Shown here one piece after another: positions 42,268 through 52,968 of a DNA stretch of 64,000 nucleotides; the first letter of the stretch is position 1; the number at the start of each line of letters is the position of its first letter. Both the position numbers and the translations under genes were made by a program. Where the stretch lies: NCBI GenBank assembly GCA_037953745.1, contig JBAKBP010010361.1, forward strand, positions 1-64,000, given 5' to 3'. Under the pieces are notes generated by a model that made no database searches, was not told the origin of the DNA, and was given only the letters and a program-made list of their open reading frames with translations. The DNA is from Lithodes maja (taxonomy: Eukaryota > Arthropoda > Malacostraca > Decapoda > Lithodidae).

Positions 42268-42532
42268 AGTGGCGAACGATAGCGTGCCAGCATTGTATGG
42301 AGAAATCCGGCTTCGCCGGAGAAATTTTTCTATCGAAAAATTTACAAATTTAGCTTGCTGTCAAAAAAAAAAATGTATACAGTATATGCTGGCTCGCTAC
42401 CTCTCGCCAGGAAAATATTGACACCTGGATAGGGGTAAACGTCTTAAAACAGTAGGCAGAATGGGGCAGAATGGATACAAGCCAAAGAGAGAGGGAGAGA
42501 AAGAGAAACAAAAAGGAGATGGGCTCCCTTAA
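42268..42532. mobile_element. Family B MITE lacking its left arm
   Basis: It starts in the box (ggcgaacgatagcgtgcc), has the central hairpins and a complete right arm ending CTCCCTTAA at 42524-42532. The left arm of about 130 bp is missing. Confidence 0.7.
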
Positions 42533-42724
42533 TATAATAACGTACGGTAGCGGTAGCGCTAATAAGTCATGTCTCAGGTGTCATTACGTTTGGCTCACTC
42601 TATGCTGTAGTAATGTCTGTCAGATGTTGAATAGGATGGGTAAGTGTAGAAATAGGTTTGTATATCCCCCTCGAAATAAATACATTAAGTTTGGATATTG
42701 CTGAAACCAATTATTGATCAAAAT

Positions 42725-42840
42725 ATACATGATCGCCAAACTAACGGGGCGAACGGCTTAAAATGTCAAAACTAATGTGGCTAAACATGAGATAGGAGGA
42801 GGTTCGAAAAAATTTCCCTTAAGTGATAATCTCCCCTTAA
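42725..42840 (-). mobile_element. Family A MITE end fragment
   Basis: Minus-oriented remnant with gccaaactaacggggcgaac, ctaaacatgagataggagga and a TTAA end, followed by ctccccttaa. Confidence 0.5.
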
Positions 42841-42953
42841 GTTAATTAAAATGTTAAGAAAGGATCTGAATAAGTTAAAGGGTTACTAATACTGTTACTT
42901 AAGGGAGCTCAGACGGTATTGTGCAGCATAATTTACTGGTTCGGCTCAATGGT

Positions 42954-43276
42954 TTAAAGAGGGGGTTTAGTTTGCTCTCTAAACCTCTATCAAACTTAAA
43001 AAATACCCGCAAAACCCCCGTTCGATATAAATTTGTAAATTTTTCGGTAGAATAATGTCCCGGCCGAAGGCCGATTCCTCTTTAAATACAGGCTCACTCT
43101 CGCTCACCAGGAAAAAACGATACCTAAATGGCACGAAAGGTCTTAAATTAGCAAAGAAATGGTGCAAAAGGTCTGAAAACGCCAAACTATTGGGGCAAAT
43201 GTCTTGAAATCTCATAACTAATAGGGCTAAACATGAGGGAGGAGGAGGACTCGAAAAACCAACTGCCTCCCCTCAA
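42954..43276 (-). mobile_element. TTAA-type MITE, family A, inverted copy
   Basis: TTAA at 42954-42957; the right end has decayed to TCAA at 43273-43276. The core hairpins and CCCCATT units are present on the minus strand. Confidence 0.7.
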
Positions 43277-43297
43277 GATCAACTTCGTGATTTCAAT

Positions 43298-43572
43298 AGG
43301 TGGTTCTCAAGCTGAATAATATCGTGAACTGTTAGCCAAAATGCCATAACAAGAAGTCCTACAATCCTGAAGGGGTTAAGGGGGCCCACCTCGCTTTTTG
43401 TCTCTTTTCTCTCGTTTCCTCTCTTTCCCTGGCTTGTATCCATCCGGCCCCATTCAGCCTAATGATTTAAGATGTTTATCCCCATCCAGGCCGATTTCAT
43501 CCTGGCGAGCGATAGCGAGCCAGCATTGTATGGAGAAATCCGGCTTCGCCGGAGACGAAAAATGTACAAATT
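43298..43572 (+). repeat. Empty-site paralogue of the H2 target
   Basis: 275 bp that match 44454-44490 joined to 49798-50035, with no length difference and only three base differences by eye. The single TTA at 43332-43334 corresponds to the duplicated TTA flanking H2. The segment consists of a family C relic end plus the left half of a family B MITE (TTAA at 43376). Confidence 0.9.
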
Positions 43573-44453
43573 GTACAAATGTACATAATATTGCTGTATC
43601 GTATTAATACGATAGAATAAGACTCTTTTGTGATCTCGTATGTCTCTGTGACGTCACGATCTCTCCTACAGCACGACGTAGGACGAGTAGATCGTATATT
43701 ATAAGATTGTAAATAAGTTAAGTTATAAAAGGCCTAATATGCTATTAAGCAATATTGCCATGGTCTTATGTAGTATATATGAATTTATCGTATATATTAA
43801 TATAATTTATCGTATAGAGCAACCTAAATGCGGTACGATAATTTGGGCTCCTGGCGGTTTGCCAAGGCAGCAAGGTGTGCTTTTGAGGTACGCCAGAGCC
43901 TTCACGAACACCAACCAGTTAACATCTAATTTTTCCGCCCTCAGTTGATCGTGCTTTTGTGCCTGTAATCACAATACACTCAGCTACACCATCACGACGC
44001 TCTCATCGACATCATGACTGACTGATAGATAAGCATAAATTATAATAATCATGTCCATTCCCATGTAATCATTTATTCTTTCTTTAACTTGACTCGAGTC
44101 TTGGGACCGAAGTCTCGTTCCCCATTGTCCACCACCATATTGGGTAAAACGTTCTCCCTTGCCTCATTGCGTCTTGGGACCGAAGTCTCGTTCCCCATTG
44201 TCCACCACCATATTGGGTAAAACGTTCTCCCTTGCCTCATTGCCACGTGGAACTATTGGTGAGTTAATTCCTGGCTAATATTAACCCTTATAACCTTACC
44301 CTATATATACATTTATTATGTGAGACCTTTGGATATAAATTAGCTTGTTTCAGATTGAATTCAATTTAGATATAGAGTAGTTTTCATTTAGATTGATTTT
44401 ATTTGATTCATTATAGCTTAGTAATATTTAACTTCCATTGATAGTTTACCACA
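43573..44453 (+). mobile_element. LTR-like block (possible solo LTR)
   Basis: It interrupts the right half of a family B MITE. A TATAAAAG box lies at 43724-43731, and the block contains an internal 73-bp tandem duplication but no protein domain. The start near 43581 (tgtacata) and end (ttaccaca) could be TG...CA LTR termini, but I found no matching partner LTR or target duplication. It could also be another kind of insertion. Confidence 0.35.
44098..44243 (+). repeat. 73-bp tandem duplication
   Basis: The unit starting gtcttgggaccgaagtctcg occurs at 44098 and again at 44171, identical by eye. Confidence 0.95.
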
Positions 44454-44932
44454 AGGTGGTTCTCAAGCTGAATAATATCGTGAACTGTTATGCTGGGGTC
44501 ACACATTCACGTATATCGCTCCCGTATGCTCACGTCAGGCGTGATCGCCAATTTTGTGTAATGACGGGCGTAGTCCGGCCGTGTACGCCCGTTTAGAGGA
44601 AGACTATTGCACTACCCGACATACGTACCGTAACGGGGCAAGTGTTACGTCAGACGTAATGCAGTCGTATGGAGCTACGTACGTCCTTGCGACTTGCGTA
44701 AGCATGTCCCCGTTAGTCCGCCTGGGCTGCCCGATTTGCGTACCACAGGCCACGCCCATGGCCACGCCCCCACAAAACCTACGTAGCTGAGGCCGTACGT
44801 CGTGTGAGTTTGTAGGCATTACGTGGACCGTGTCCGGACAATCGTAGGGACACCCCGTCTGTCCAAACACATACAAAGACAGTCTTTGTCAACCACGTAT
44901 GTCTTGGTTGGAATCTGGGAACTATAAAAGGG

Positions 44933-44964
44933 CATGGCTGGCCACAACGTTCCCATTCCCACTC
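44933..44964 (+). promoter_or_regulatory. Core promoter of the H2 transposase gene
   Basis: TATAAAAG at 44933-44940. A start about 30 bp on (near 44961-44964) would give a 5' UTR of roughly 15 bases before the ATG at 44978. Confidence 0.6.
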
Positions 44965-44977
44965 CTGACTCGGCACC

Positions 44978-46330
44978 ATGAAGAACATCACAGAATACAT
45001 CCTGGAGGAGTTCAAGATGGTGAACTCCCTAATCAAACCGGAGAACAGGCATAACACCCGGCTCATGCAATGGATCATTTCCTACATAGAAATGTTGGAA
45101 CTGCTTGCAATAGCAAACAACATCCATGAAGAAGAAGAAGAGAAGAAGAATGAAAGGAGCAAGAGGACAGTGTGGGTGTGGCCCTATCTACAACGTAGGC
45201 CTGAACATGGCCATTATGAGAAGCTGATGAAAGAGTTGGCCACCGAATGTCCACAACTCTACAAAAACTTCACCCGGGTAGACAAACAACTATTTGATGA
45301 GATAGTTGAACGTGTCACACCCCTCATTCAGAAGAAACCTACATTCTGGCATAACCCCATTCCTCCTGGTCTGCGGTTGGCCATCACCCTACGTTTCCTC
45401 GCTACGGGTGACTCCTATAAGAGCCTACAATACAACTTTCGTGTTGCCCACAACACCATCAGCCAAATTGTTCCCGACACCTGCCAGGCCATCATTTCTG
45501 TCTACGGAGAGCAGGAGATCAAGACGCCACAATCGCCTGCTGCATGGAAGGAGGTTGCCAGAGGATATGAGGAACGATGGAATCTGCCGCATTGTGTAGG
45601 AGCCATTGATGGCAAACACATACGGATCCGAAACCCACACTTTGGTGGAACATATTACTTCAACTACAAGAAGTTTTTTTCCATTGTCCTGATGGCAATT
45701 GTTGACTCCAACTACAAGTTCATATACGTCGACGTTGGTGCCATAGGGTCAGAGTCTGATGGTGGTGGCTTTGCACACACCAGTCTGTCTAACTTGCTTG
45801 AAAAACAGGACGCAAATCTGCCAACCGCCGAGGTCATCTCTACCGATCCCACTGGACCACCCACTGAATACTTCTTAGTAGGTGATGATGCATTCCCTCT
45901 ACGCGCCTACATGATGAAGCCCTACCCCCTACGAGCCCTCACGAAGCAGGAACGAATCTACAACTACAGAATCAGCAGGGCCCGCCGGACGGTAGAGAAC
46001 GCCTTTGGCATTCTTGCCAACCGCTTCCGTGTTTTCCACACTGCAATATCTCTAAAACCTGAACGTGTAGAGGTTGTTGTGTTGGCCTCATGCATTCTGC
46101 ACAACGTCCTACGAGGCCGATGCCCACCACAATCAGAGGTAGATCAAGAGGACCCACACACCCACCAACTCATACCTGGCGCCTGGAGGACTGACCCACC
46201 TGTAGGAAACAACATCCCACCCGTGACCCGCAACACTGCAACCCTGCTTGCCAAGGCTCAACGCAACTACCTCAAGACCTACTTTAATTCCCCTCAAGGA
46301 TCTGTGGCTTGGCAGGATGACCGGATTTAG
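44978..46330 (+). CDS. PIF/Harbinger transposase (H2)
   Basis: 450 residues, single exon. Likely catalytic residues are Asp211 (GAIDGKH), Asp261 (SESDGG) and Glu340 (VENAFG), with GDDAFP at 302-307. The N-terminus has a predicted helix, an acidic EEEEE run (51-55), then a basic KKNERSKR stretch. FLATGDSYKSLQYNFRV (about 140-156) is the helix-turn-helix-like region conserved in the family. Identical in plan to the H1 and H3 proteins but clearly diverged from them. It ends SVAWQDDRI; the TAG at 46328-46330 is followed directly by GCGAGT, a weak donor-like sequence. The start at 44978 is the first ATG after the TATA box. Confidence 0.93.
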   Translation: MKNITEYILEEFKMVNSLIKPENRHNTRLMQWIISYIEMLELLAIANNIHEEEEEKKNERSKRTVWVWPYLQRRPEHGHYEKLMKELATECPQLYKNFTRVDKQLFDEIVERVTPLIQKKPTFWHNPIPPGLRLAITLRFLATGDSYKSLQYNFRVAHNTISQIVPDTCQAIISVYGEQEIKTPQSPAAWKEVARGYEERWNLPHCVGAIDGKHIRIRNPHFGGTYYFNYKKFFSIVLMAIVDSNYKFIYVDVGAIGSESDGGGFAHTSLSNLLEKQDANLPTAEVISTDPTGPPTEYFLVGDDAFPLRAYMMKPYPLRALTKQERIYNYRISRARRTVENAFGILANRFRVFHTAISLKPERVEVVVLASCILHNVLRGRCPPQSEVDQEDPHTHQLIPGAWRTDPPVGNNIPPVTRNTATLLAKAQRNYLKTYFNSPQGSVAWQDDRI

Positions 46331-46810
46331 GCGAGTTACATTTATTTTTAAATACATCGATGCTTTGCTAGTTTGCTTTGTATTGTAATTGTATCTTTGA
46401 AAGTGCATTTTCTCTAATGTTTAGGTTCTTCGTATGTAGTTTAAATAATATGTTTACTTAAATTGTACTATGCTTATTTAATTTTACATCTTTGACTTTC
46501 GAATTGCATTCAATTTTGCTATGTTTTGCATGTTACCTTTGTTTTGTACTTTATGTTCTATTTAATGTAAGTTGTCCATCAATGATTGTCAAAATTAGTA
46601 ATAACCATATTATCAGTATTGCGTTTAAATGAATTATTTATTGTGTATGCTCATTACTTTCATTATAAAAAAAAAATTCATCTTATTAATCAACAATTAT
46701 GATAAAATATTGGAAATAGAAACACACACGTCATTACACAGATACATATATTTTTTAAAAATACACATTAATATTTATAGATATATATATATATATATAT
46801 ACAGAGGGTA
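46331..46810. other. H2 intergenic region between convergent genes
   Basis: AT-rich, non-coding, with a short (TA)n at 46783-46801. It holds the 3' UTRs of both genes. Confidence 0.5.
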
Positions 46811-49152
46811 TTAAGACTGCTTGGGGATCTCCTGTGTCTCATTCAGGGGATCTATGGCAGACACAGACGTACCAAGAATGACAGGTGTTGGGGATTTATG
46901 AGCCGTCAACATTTCTATAAATGTGTTTCCAAACTGCCCTAGGTCGAAAGACGGTTGGCTGGGTGTGGAGGCAGTAGGTGGGACGAATTTGCGAGGGGGT
47001 GTCGTCAAAGGTGGTTGCACCAACATCGCCTTCAAGGCTGCAACCTGGTGTGCAGGTATCACGAGGCCCCCAAGACCAGGCTGAGGCTGGGTCGACAGGG
47101 TGGGAGGAGGCAGGGTAGTTGCTGGAGTGCCCTGGTACATCACTGTCGGAGGCTGCTGTATCACGGGTTGGGGTAGGGGCGCCGGCAAGCCAAAGCTCCT
47201 GTGGGCGTGCAGCAAGAGGTCCGGACCAGGCCGGGGCAGTCCCTCTGCATGGGCAACCTTGAACCTGTCGATGGCTGCCAACAGTTCTAGCTTGAGTGTG
47301 GTGTTGTAAGCTGGAGGCAGCCCCACACAGTCTTTCACCATGCCTTCCAGGGAGTAGCGCCAATATTTGTGGTCCTGGTCCTCGACAACATCGAACGCCT
47401 GACCCAGGTTCTCTCGCAGCTTCTCAGAATTCGCGAGGACCTTGAACAAGAAACAATAAAACATTAAACACACGAAACACAATATTTTAATATTTGACAA
47501 CACATTTATTTTAACCAATGAAATGTTGTGGTATTTTGGGAACAAAATATGTTCAAAGTTATTGTCGATAGTATGGTGTGGAATCATGACATCTTTATTA
47601 TTATTATTAATTTATGTTATTGTAATAACTTTGGAAACATAAACACTTTATCTAATAATAGCTTGGAATTGCAATGGGGTGCCACCAATGGACAATGTAA
47701 CAACAAAGTGCTGTAGTGGGATGTAAAACTGTAGGGAGCTTTAAGATAAAATTGGATAAGCATATGGACGAGAGGGGTTTGGTGTGAAGGGGGATCAGCC
47801 GGGTTGGGCCAATCAGCACTCTGCAGACCCCCATAATCCTGCGTTAATCCCTAGCCGTTTTGGTAAGATTAACCTCAGGGTATTAGAGTGTGGACCCTAT
47901 ATTTGGGCTTTCTAATTAAATTGGGGTTGTGTAGGACAGGGATCTGCCTTGCTTAGGCAAATTGGCTTTCTGCAGACTCCCATTTTTTTATGTTCTTATG
48001 TTCTTATGTAAGATTTTCTCTACTCACTTGCTCCAGGGTCCCGTGTGTTGATGTCGAAGGGACAGCACCAGGAGGCTTTCCCTTCTTCACCTTCCGTGCA
48101 GGCTGGGCGATGGCTGGGGGTGGGTCCTCCTCTTCCTGACTGCCAGCAGAGAGCTCATCCACCTCGTAGACTGGGACAGAAGGTGTTTGGGTGGGGTGAG
48201 GGACAGGAACAGCAGCAGGCGCCGGTGCTGCATCCTGGGCAGCAGTCTGTTGTGACATGAATGTAGAATTAGTAACATGTATTTATTTATGTAAATAACT
48301 TTTAAAATACAATTTTACATAACCATTCATCCTTGTAACCTTTAAAATAACATGAATAAACTGATTTGAGTTATTATGCGTTTCATTAACAAATATTTGA
48401 AGTTTAACACGATAAATTGAACACAATAATAGCATCATTATAAGCAAAATAATTATGAAAATAACCTAAAACTAACACTGTCACTGTGGAAGGGTTTGAA
48501 AACATAAGAAATATCAACGTACCTGAGGCATACCAAGTGACCGGGGCTTCTTCTGACGGACGATGTGTGGCTTCATGAAGTGGAATATGCTGAGGATCCA
48601 CCTCTCCCTCTCAGTCAGTCGTTTGGCCCCATCACCACTCTTCAACTTGCTGAGCCGGCCGAACCTGGAGCGAAGAGATCCCCACCAGGTCTTCAACTCG
48701 AAGGCGGTCATTGGTGGGTCCATGCTCGAAGCCTTCTCCGACCATACAGAATCTATATGTTCCTTATTCTTGTGCCGGGGGTCCCCCTTGTCAATAATGA
48801 AAGGCGCATCCAGCTCAATCCACTCAGCCAGCATCCTCTCCGTTTCCTCCGTCAGTATCACGTTGGTCTTCTTCCTGCGGCGTTTCTTTGGTGGAGCAGG
48901 GCTGTTGGGAAGTGCAGGTTCTACTTCTTCCTCCTCTTCTTCCTCGTCACTCTCATCATCAATTTCAACCTCGAGCTCTCCACTATCGGGGCCGAGGTCG
49001 AGAACAATTTCACCTTCAGGCGTCGAGGGGCCAGGCTGAGAAGGGTCAGAGTTGGAGGGGCCGGGCTGAGAGGGGGCAACAGGTGAAGTGTCTTCAGACG
49101 TCGAGGTGGCAGGGGAAGCCTTCCTGACCTTCTTCACTCCTTTCTTCTGCAT
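46811..49152 (-). CDS. MADF-domain partner protein of H2
   Basis: Three exons on the minus strand: 49152-48523 (210 codons), 48246-48028 (73 codons) and 47440-46811 (209 codons plus TAA), all phase 0 with GT-AG introns, giving 492 residues. The start MQKKGVKKVRK is the first ATG after the promoter. Residues about 20-100 are disordered and acidic (DDESDEEEEEEEV), followed by a basic KKRRRKK nuclear-localisation-like run. The MADF domain follows, about 108-200 (MLAEWIELDAPF, WWGSLRSRFGRL, LTERERWILSIF). Exon 2 is disordered; exon 3 begins with a helical region (DHKYWRYSLEGMV) and ends in a proline-rich tail. In known Harbinger systems this type of protein binds element termini and carries the transposase into the nucleus. 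No defects are visible. Confidence 0.88.
47650..48012 (+). mobile_element. Probable LINE 3'-end insertion in intron 2 of the H2 partner
   Basis: This intron part ends in TATGTTCT-type tandem units (ttatgttcttatgttcttat) and contains a short frame resembling a degraded LINE C-terminus (tttaagataaaattggataa) followed by gcagaccccc and gcagactccc repeats. It looks like a 5'-truncated retroelement with a simple-repeat tail. Family not identified. Confidence 0.4.
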
Positions 49153-49294
49153 GGTACAAGGCAGGGCAGGGTGCAGAGGGTGACAAGCAGGGCAGGGCAG
49201 GGTGCAAAGGGTGGCAAGCAGGGCAGGGGGGCAGGGTGAAGAGGGTGTCAGGCAGGTGGCAGGGTTGTTGTTTGCTGCTCCGGTTTGGTGAGAG

Positions 49295-49329
49295 GTATGA
49301 CGGGAGTGTCCCCCGCTGCTGCTTATATA
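49295..49329 (-). promoter_or_regulatory. Core promoter of the H2 partner gene
   Basis: On the minus strand, TATATAAG spans 49329-49322 and an initiator-like TCATAC spans 49300-49295. The first T lies 31 bases upstream of the initiator A at 49298, the usual arthropod spacing. Confidence 0.6.
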
Positions 49330-49838
49330 CCCCCTCGTACAGCGGTGCCGCGTCTTCCCGCCAACACGTAGTGTGGCGGTGTTGCCAGATGCGGCCGGAC
49401 TTACTTTCACTTTCACGTTTTACGTGAACATTGTACGATTGGCGGACGAAACTTACGTTTTACCTGCCTAGCTGCTACGTTTTACGTGGCTGCACCCGTA
49501 ATACGTAGCAGGTAGACAGGTAAAACGTATGCATTCCCAACTTTTTACATACGTGAGCACGAGCCCCGTATCCGATTCGCAATCCAAAGGATACCGGGCA
49601 ACCTCGGCCGCACCAACCACCTACAAGACCAGCGTGGCTACACCCGCCATGCGTACCAACCCCCACGACTAGACACAATTTCATTGAAGTTTTGCGTACT
49701 AAGCCATTACGTTTTACGTATTCGGTTGCCAACTACCAATAAACCTTCGTACAGGAGCATACGGGAGCATATACGTGAATGTGTGACCCCAGCATTAGCC
49801 AAAATGCCATAACAAGAAGTCCTACAATCCTGAAGGGG

Positions 49839-50208
49839 TTAAGGGGGCCCACCTCGCTTTTTGTCTCTTTTCTCTCGTTTCCTCTCTTTCCCTGGCTTGT
49901 ATCCATCCGGCCCCATTCAGCCTAATGATTTAGGATGTTTATCCCCATCCAGGTCGATTTCATCCTGGCGAGCGATAGCGAGCCAGCATTGTATGGAGAA
50001 ATCCGGCTTTGCCGGAGACGAAAAATGTACAAATTTAGCTTGCTGTAAAACACAAACACATATATGCTGGCTCGCTAACGCTCGCCAGGAAAATATTAAC
50101 ACCTGTATGGGGGTAAACGTCTTAAAACAGTTGGCTGAATAGGGCTGAATGGATACAAGTCAAAGAGAGAGGGAGAGAAAGATAAAAAAGCGAGGTGGGC
50201 TCCCTTAA
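49839..50208. mobile_element. TTAA-type foldback MITE, family B, complete
   Basis: TTAAGGGGGCCCACCTCGC at the left and GCGAGGTGGGCTCCCTTAA at the right; inverted arms of about 170 bp around the twin hairpins. Its left half is duplicated at 43376-43572. Confidence 0.8.
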
Positions 50209-50237
50209 GAATAATGACTAAAATAAGGAACATGGCT

Positions 50238-50328
50238 TAACCCCTTCGGTACCGGGACGTCAAATACATTATACTCTTGCTACCATTAGACGATTATATT
50301 GAGTTTAAAAAGGGCCTCCAGTAATGAA
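50238..50328. mobile_element. Family C MITE, left part
   Basis: TTAACCCCTTCGGTACCGGG followed by attagacgattatattgagt and aaaaagggcctccagtaat, as in the left half of 27827-28031. It is cut off by the adjoining LTR sequence. Confidence 0.6.
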
Positions 50329-51446
50329 TTGTTACGACCGGGGCTACGAATAAAACAAGGGCACTTAATGATTGGACTAGTAATAGAGCACTATGCAACA
50401 ACGGTACGCTAGATCCAAACCCTTGAACTTATATGCCGGGGAACAAAAACACCTATACTCTCCAGAGTTAATCTGCGATAACGGGGTATCCTTAACTGGG
50501 CATAAATGTACTCTACTTCAGGCTAACCACACTGGTATAGCCTGATAACAAACAAGATGTAAGTTACGTTAAAATGCATAAAAAGGAATCTATGGAAAGA
50601 TTAATTAAATCACTGCAAGATTTAATACAATAAAAAGATGCTTCAATACAGATACTCTAAATAACAATAAACTCTTCACTCCTATCTGAAAGAAAGTGAA
50701 GTATAGTCCTACAGCATAGACCTGGAAACTTCTGAAGAAAGTCTGATGCTCATAAGATGTTCGTATCTTAAACTATATAAAGGCAGGAGGCAGGACATAA
50801 CACGTGTAAATGGAATACACTAAAAGATAGGACATATAATGTTAACTGACACGAGAATACTATAAATGCGCAACGGTAGCAATGCTCACCACTAAAAGAA
50901 GTACTTCCTCATCAACTAAACAGTCTGCTATGGTTGTGCAACTCAACAACAACCTAGACTAATAAATGCTGTGAATAATAATGCGTACATATCAAAGAGC
51001 TTATATTAAATACTAACAAGTGTCTACTCGATTAATAATGTCTAGCTGGGACACTCTAGGTAAGGAACTGGGGGTGAGCAAGACAGGCTCGTAGCCTAGC
51101 GATGTCCTTAATGCCCCCTTCACACATACAGGACTCGGGCGCCGAATGCAGCAGAGTAGCAAGTCTTGGCGTTTTTGTCCCCCGACTTTTGGAGCTGGCT
51201 CGGTATGCCGCATCCAAAGGACTTCACCAGACTACAGCCGCATAGAGCCGACGTTGTCGTCTTGATTCCGGAGAAGTCTTGAGACTCGAACCGAAAAAAA
51301 AAATAACGGTCATTTTCACATGCCGACTTCACCCGCATCTATAAGACTTCACCCGATCGACTCCAGAATACAGACGATCAACTTCAGAGTCGATCCGCAT
51401 ACACCCGCATAAAGCCGACACATACAAGTTGTGTGGCCAGCGGATG

Positions 51447-51483
51447 TATATAAAGGGCGGTCTACCAGGGCTGAACATCATTA
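51447..51483 (+). promoter_or_regulatory. Core promoter of the H3 transposase gene
   Basis: TATATAAA at 51447-51454 and an initiator TCATTA at 51478-51483. The T of TATAAA at 51449 is exactly 31 bases before the initiator A at 51480. This supports the ATG at 51536 rather than upstream in-frame codons. Confidence 0.65.
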
Positions 51484-51535
51484 CAGTCGACTCCACCGTT
51501 GCGTCAACAGGTACGGTGACACTCTACCGCACAAC

Positions 51536-52968
51536 ATGGCTGCGCACGTATTTATTACACCCTCCCAGCGCCAAAATATCGACATATACCTGGCGACCAT
51601 GTCCATGGATTTAACTCTCCAGGTTGATCTGTTGGCTCTGAAAATAGCCATTAAACAACGAAGGAGGAAGAGGAGGTCAGTGTGGACGCGGAACTGGCTC
51701 CTGCGGCGGCCAATGTATGGCCACTACGAGAATATCATGCAAGAGTTCATGCGCGAAGACCACCGCAGCTTCAGAAACTTCACCAGGTTGGACGTGGACA
51801 TGTTCTGGGAAATGGTGGAGAAGATAACACCCAGGATAGAGAGACAGGACACCTTCTGGCGGAAATCCCTGAGCCCTGCCCTTCGTCTCGCCATTACCCT
51901 GTGCTACCTGGCGACTGGTGACTCATATCAAACACTCTATGATTTCCGCGTCGCCCATAACACCATTTCACTGCTGGTTCCTGACACCTGTGAGGCCATC
52001 TACCAAGAATACCACCCTCTCATTCTGCCATGCCCCAAGACCCCGGAAGATTGGAAGAAATGTGCTGACCTCTTCGAAGAACGCTGGCAGTTTCCACACG
52101 CCGTTGGTGCTATTGATGGTAAGCACATAGCCATTCGCTGCCCTGCCAATGCTGGGTCCCTTTACTATAACTACAAGGGATTCCACTCTATTGTGCTTAT
52201 GGCAGTTGTGGATGCTGACTACAAGTTCCTGTACTGCGATGTGGGTGCCACTGGTTCGGGGTCTGACGGTGGTGTCTTTGCACAGACAGCTATCAGGGCC
52301 GGCCTGGAGAACAACACCCTGGGACTTCCGCCTCCTCAACCCCTACACACTGGTGCCAGGCCTGTGCCCTACTTCCTGTTAGCTGACGACGCATTCCCCA
52401 TGCGACCCTGGCTACTGAAACCATTCCCACATCGCTCAACGGACATGGGTCAGATGATCTTCTACCGGTTGTCCAGGGCTCGACGGGTGGTGGAGAATGC
52501 CTTTGGCATCTTGGCTAACAGGTAAATATCTTATAATTTTGGTGGGGTTAATGCCATTAATAAGGCTATACACTTGCATTGCTAACTAATTCTCTTTGCA
52601 GAGGCAGGTATTTGATAATAACCATGTTTTGTGTCTCCCTATTCTACAGGTTCAGATGTTTGCTCACCACCATTCCCCTGCAACCCAAGAGAGTGGAGTC
52701 TGTGGTGCTGGCATGCTGTTGCCTACACAACCTCATCCGTCGCCGTTTCCCCAGTCACCACGTTGGCTTCCTTGACAGGGAGAACCCACGCACCCACAGG
52801 GTGACGCCAGGGTCTTGGAGGGATGGTGACCAGTTGGAGCCGCTCATGCCACTGACCGGAAACCAGGCTACTAATTACGCAAAGGAGTTGCGTCGCTACA
52901 TGGCAGACTACTTCACCACAACCCGGGGCAGTGTGAGCTGGCAGGATAGCCGGTTCAGTGACTCATGA
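51536..52968 (+). CDS. PIF/Harbinger transposase (H3), two exons
   Basis: Exon 1 51536-52521, exon 2 52650-52968; the codon AG/G spans the junction (LANR-FRCL), giving 434 residues. Likely catalytic residues are Asp194 (GAIDGKH), Asp244 (SGSDGG) and Glu320 (VENAFG). The GDDAFP motif is ADDAFP here. Relative to H1 and H2, one residue is missing at SYQTLYDFRV. A basic QRRRKRR run is at 41-47. It ends SVSWQDSRFSDS. The intron also holds an inner acceptor and donor (TTTGCAG at about 52601, GGCAG/GTATTT) that would allow a 6-base in-frame microexon. Two bases after the TGA comes AG/GTACGA, another donor-like site. The start is the ATG in cacaacATGG, 56 bases after the predicted initiator. Confidence 0.88.

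Larger units (their letters stand above)
44491..49794. mobile_element. Harbinger H2, complete with both genes
   Basis: A 5304-bp element. The left end TGCTGGGGTCACACATTCAC is mirrored at the right, and the inverted repeat runs about 40 bp with a one-base difference in the CGCTCCC/GCTCCC part. TTA duplications at 44488-44490 and 49795-49797. A plus-strand transposase (44978-46330) and a minus-strand three-exon MADF partner (46811-49152) converge. Both subterminal regions hold ten or more ACGT tetramers. Both genes are open, so this is the best candidate for an active or recently active element. Confidence 0.92.

Noticed and set aside
48563..49127. Plus-strand open frames of 80-170 codons
   Set aside because: They lie opposite exon 1 of the H2 partner, which has splice sites, a promoter and a MADF domain on the minus strand.
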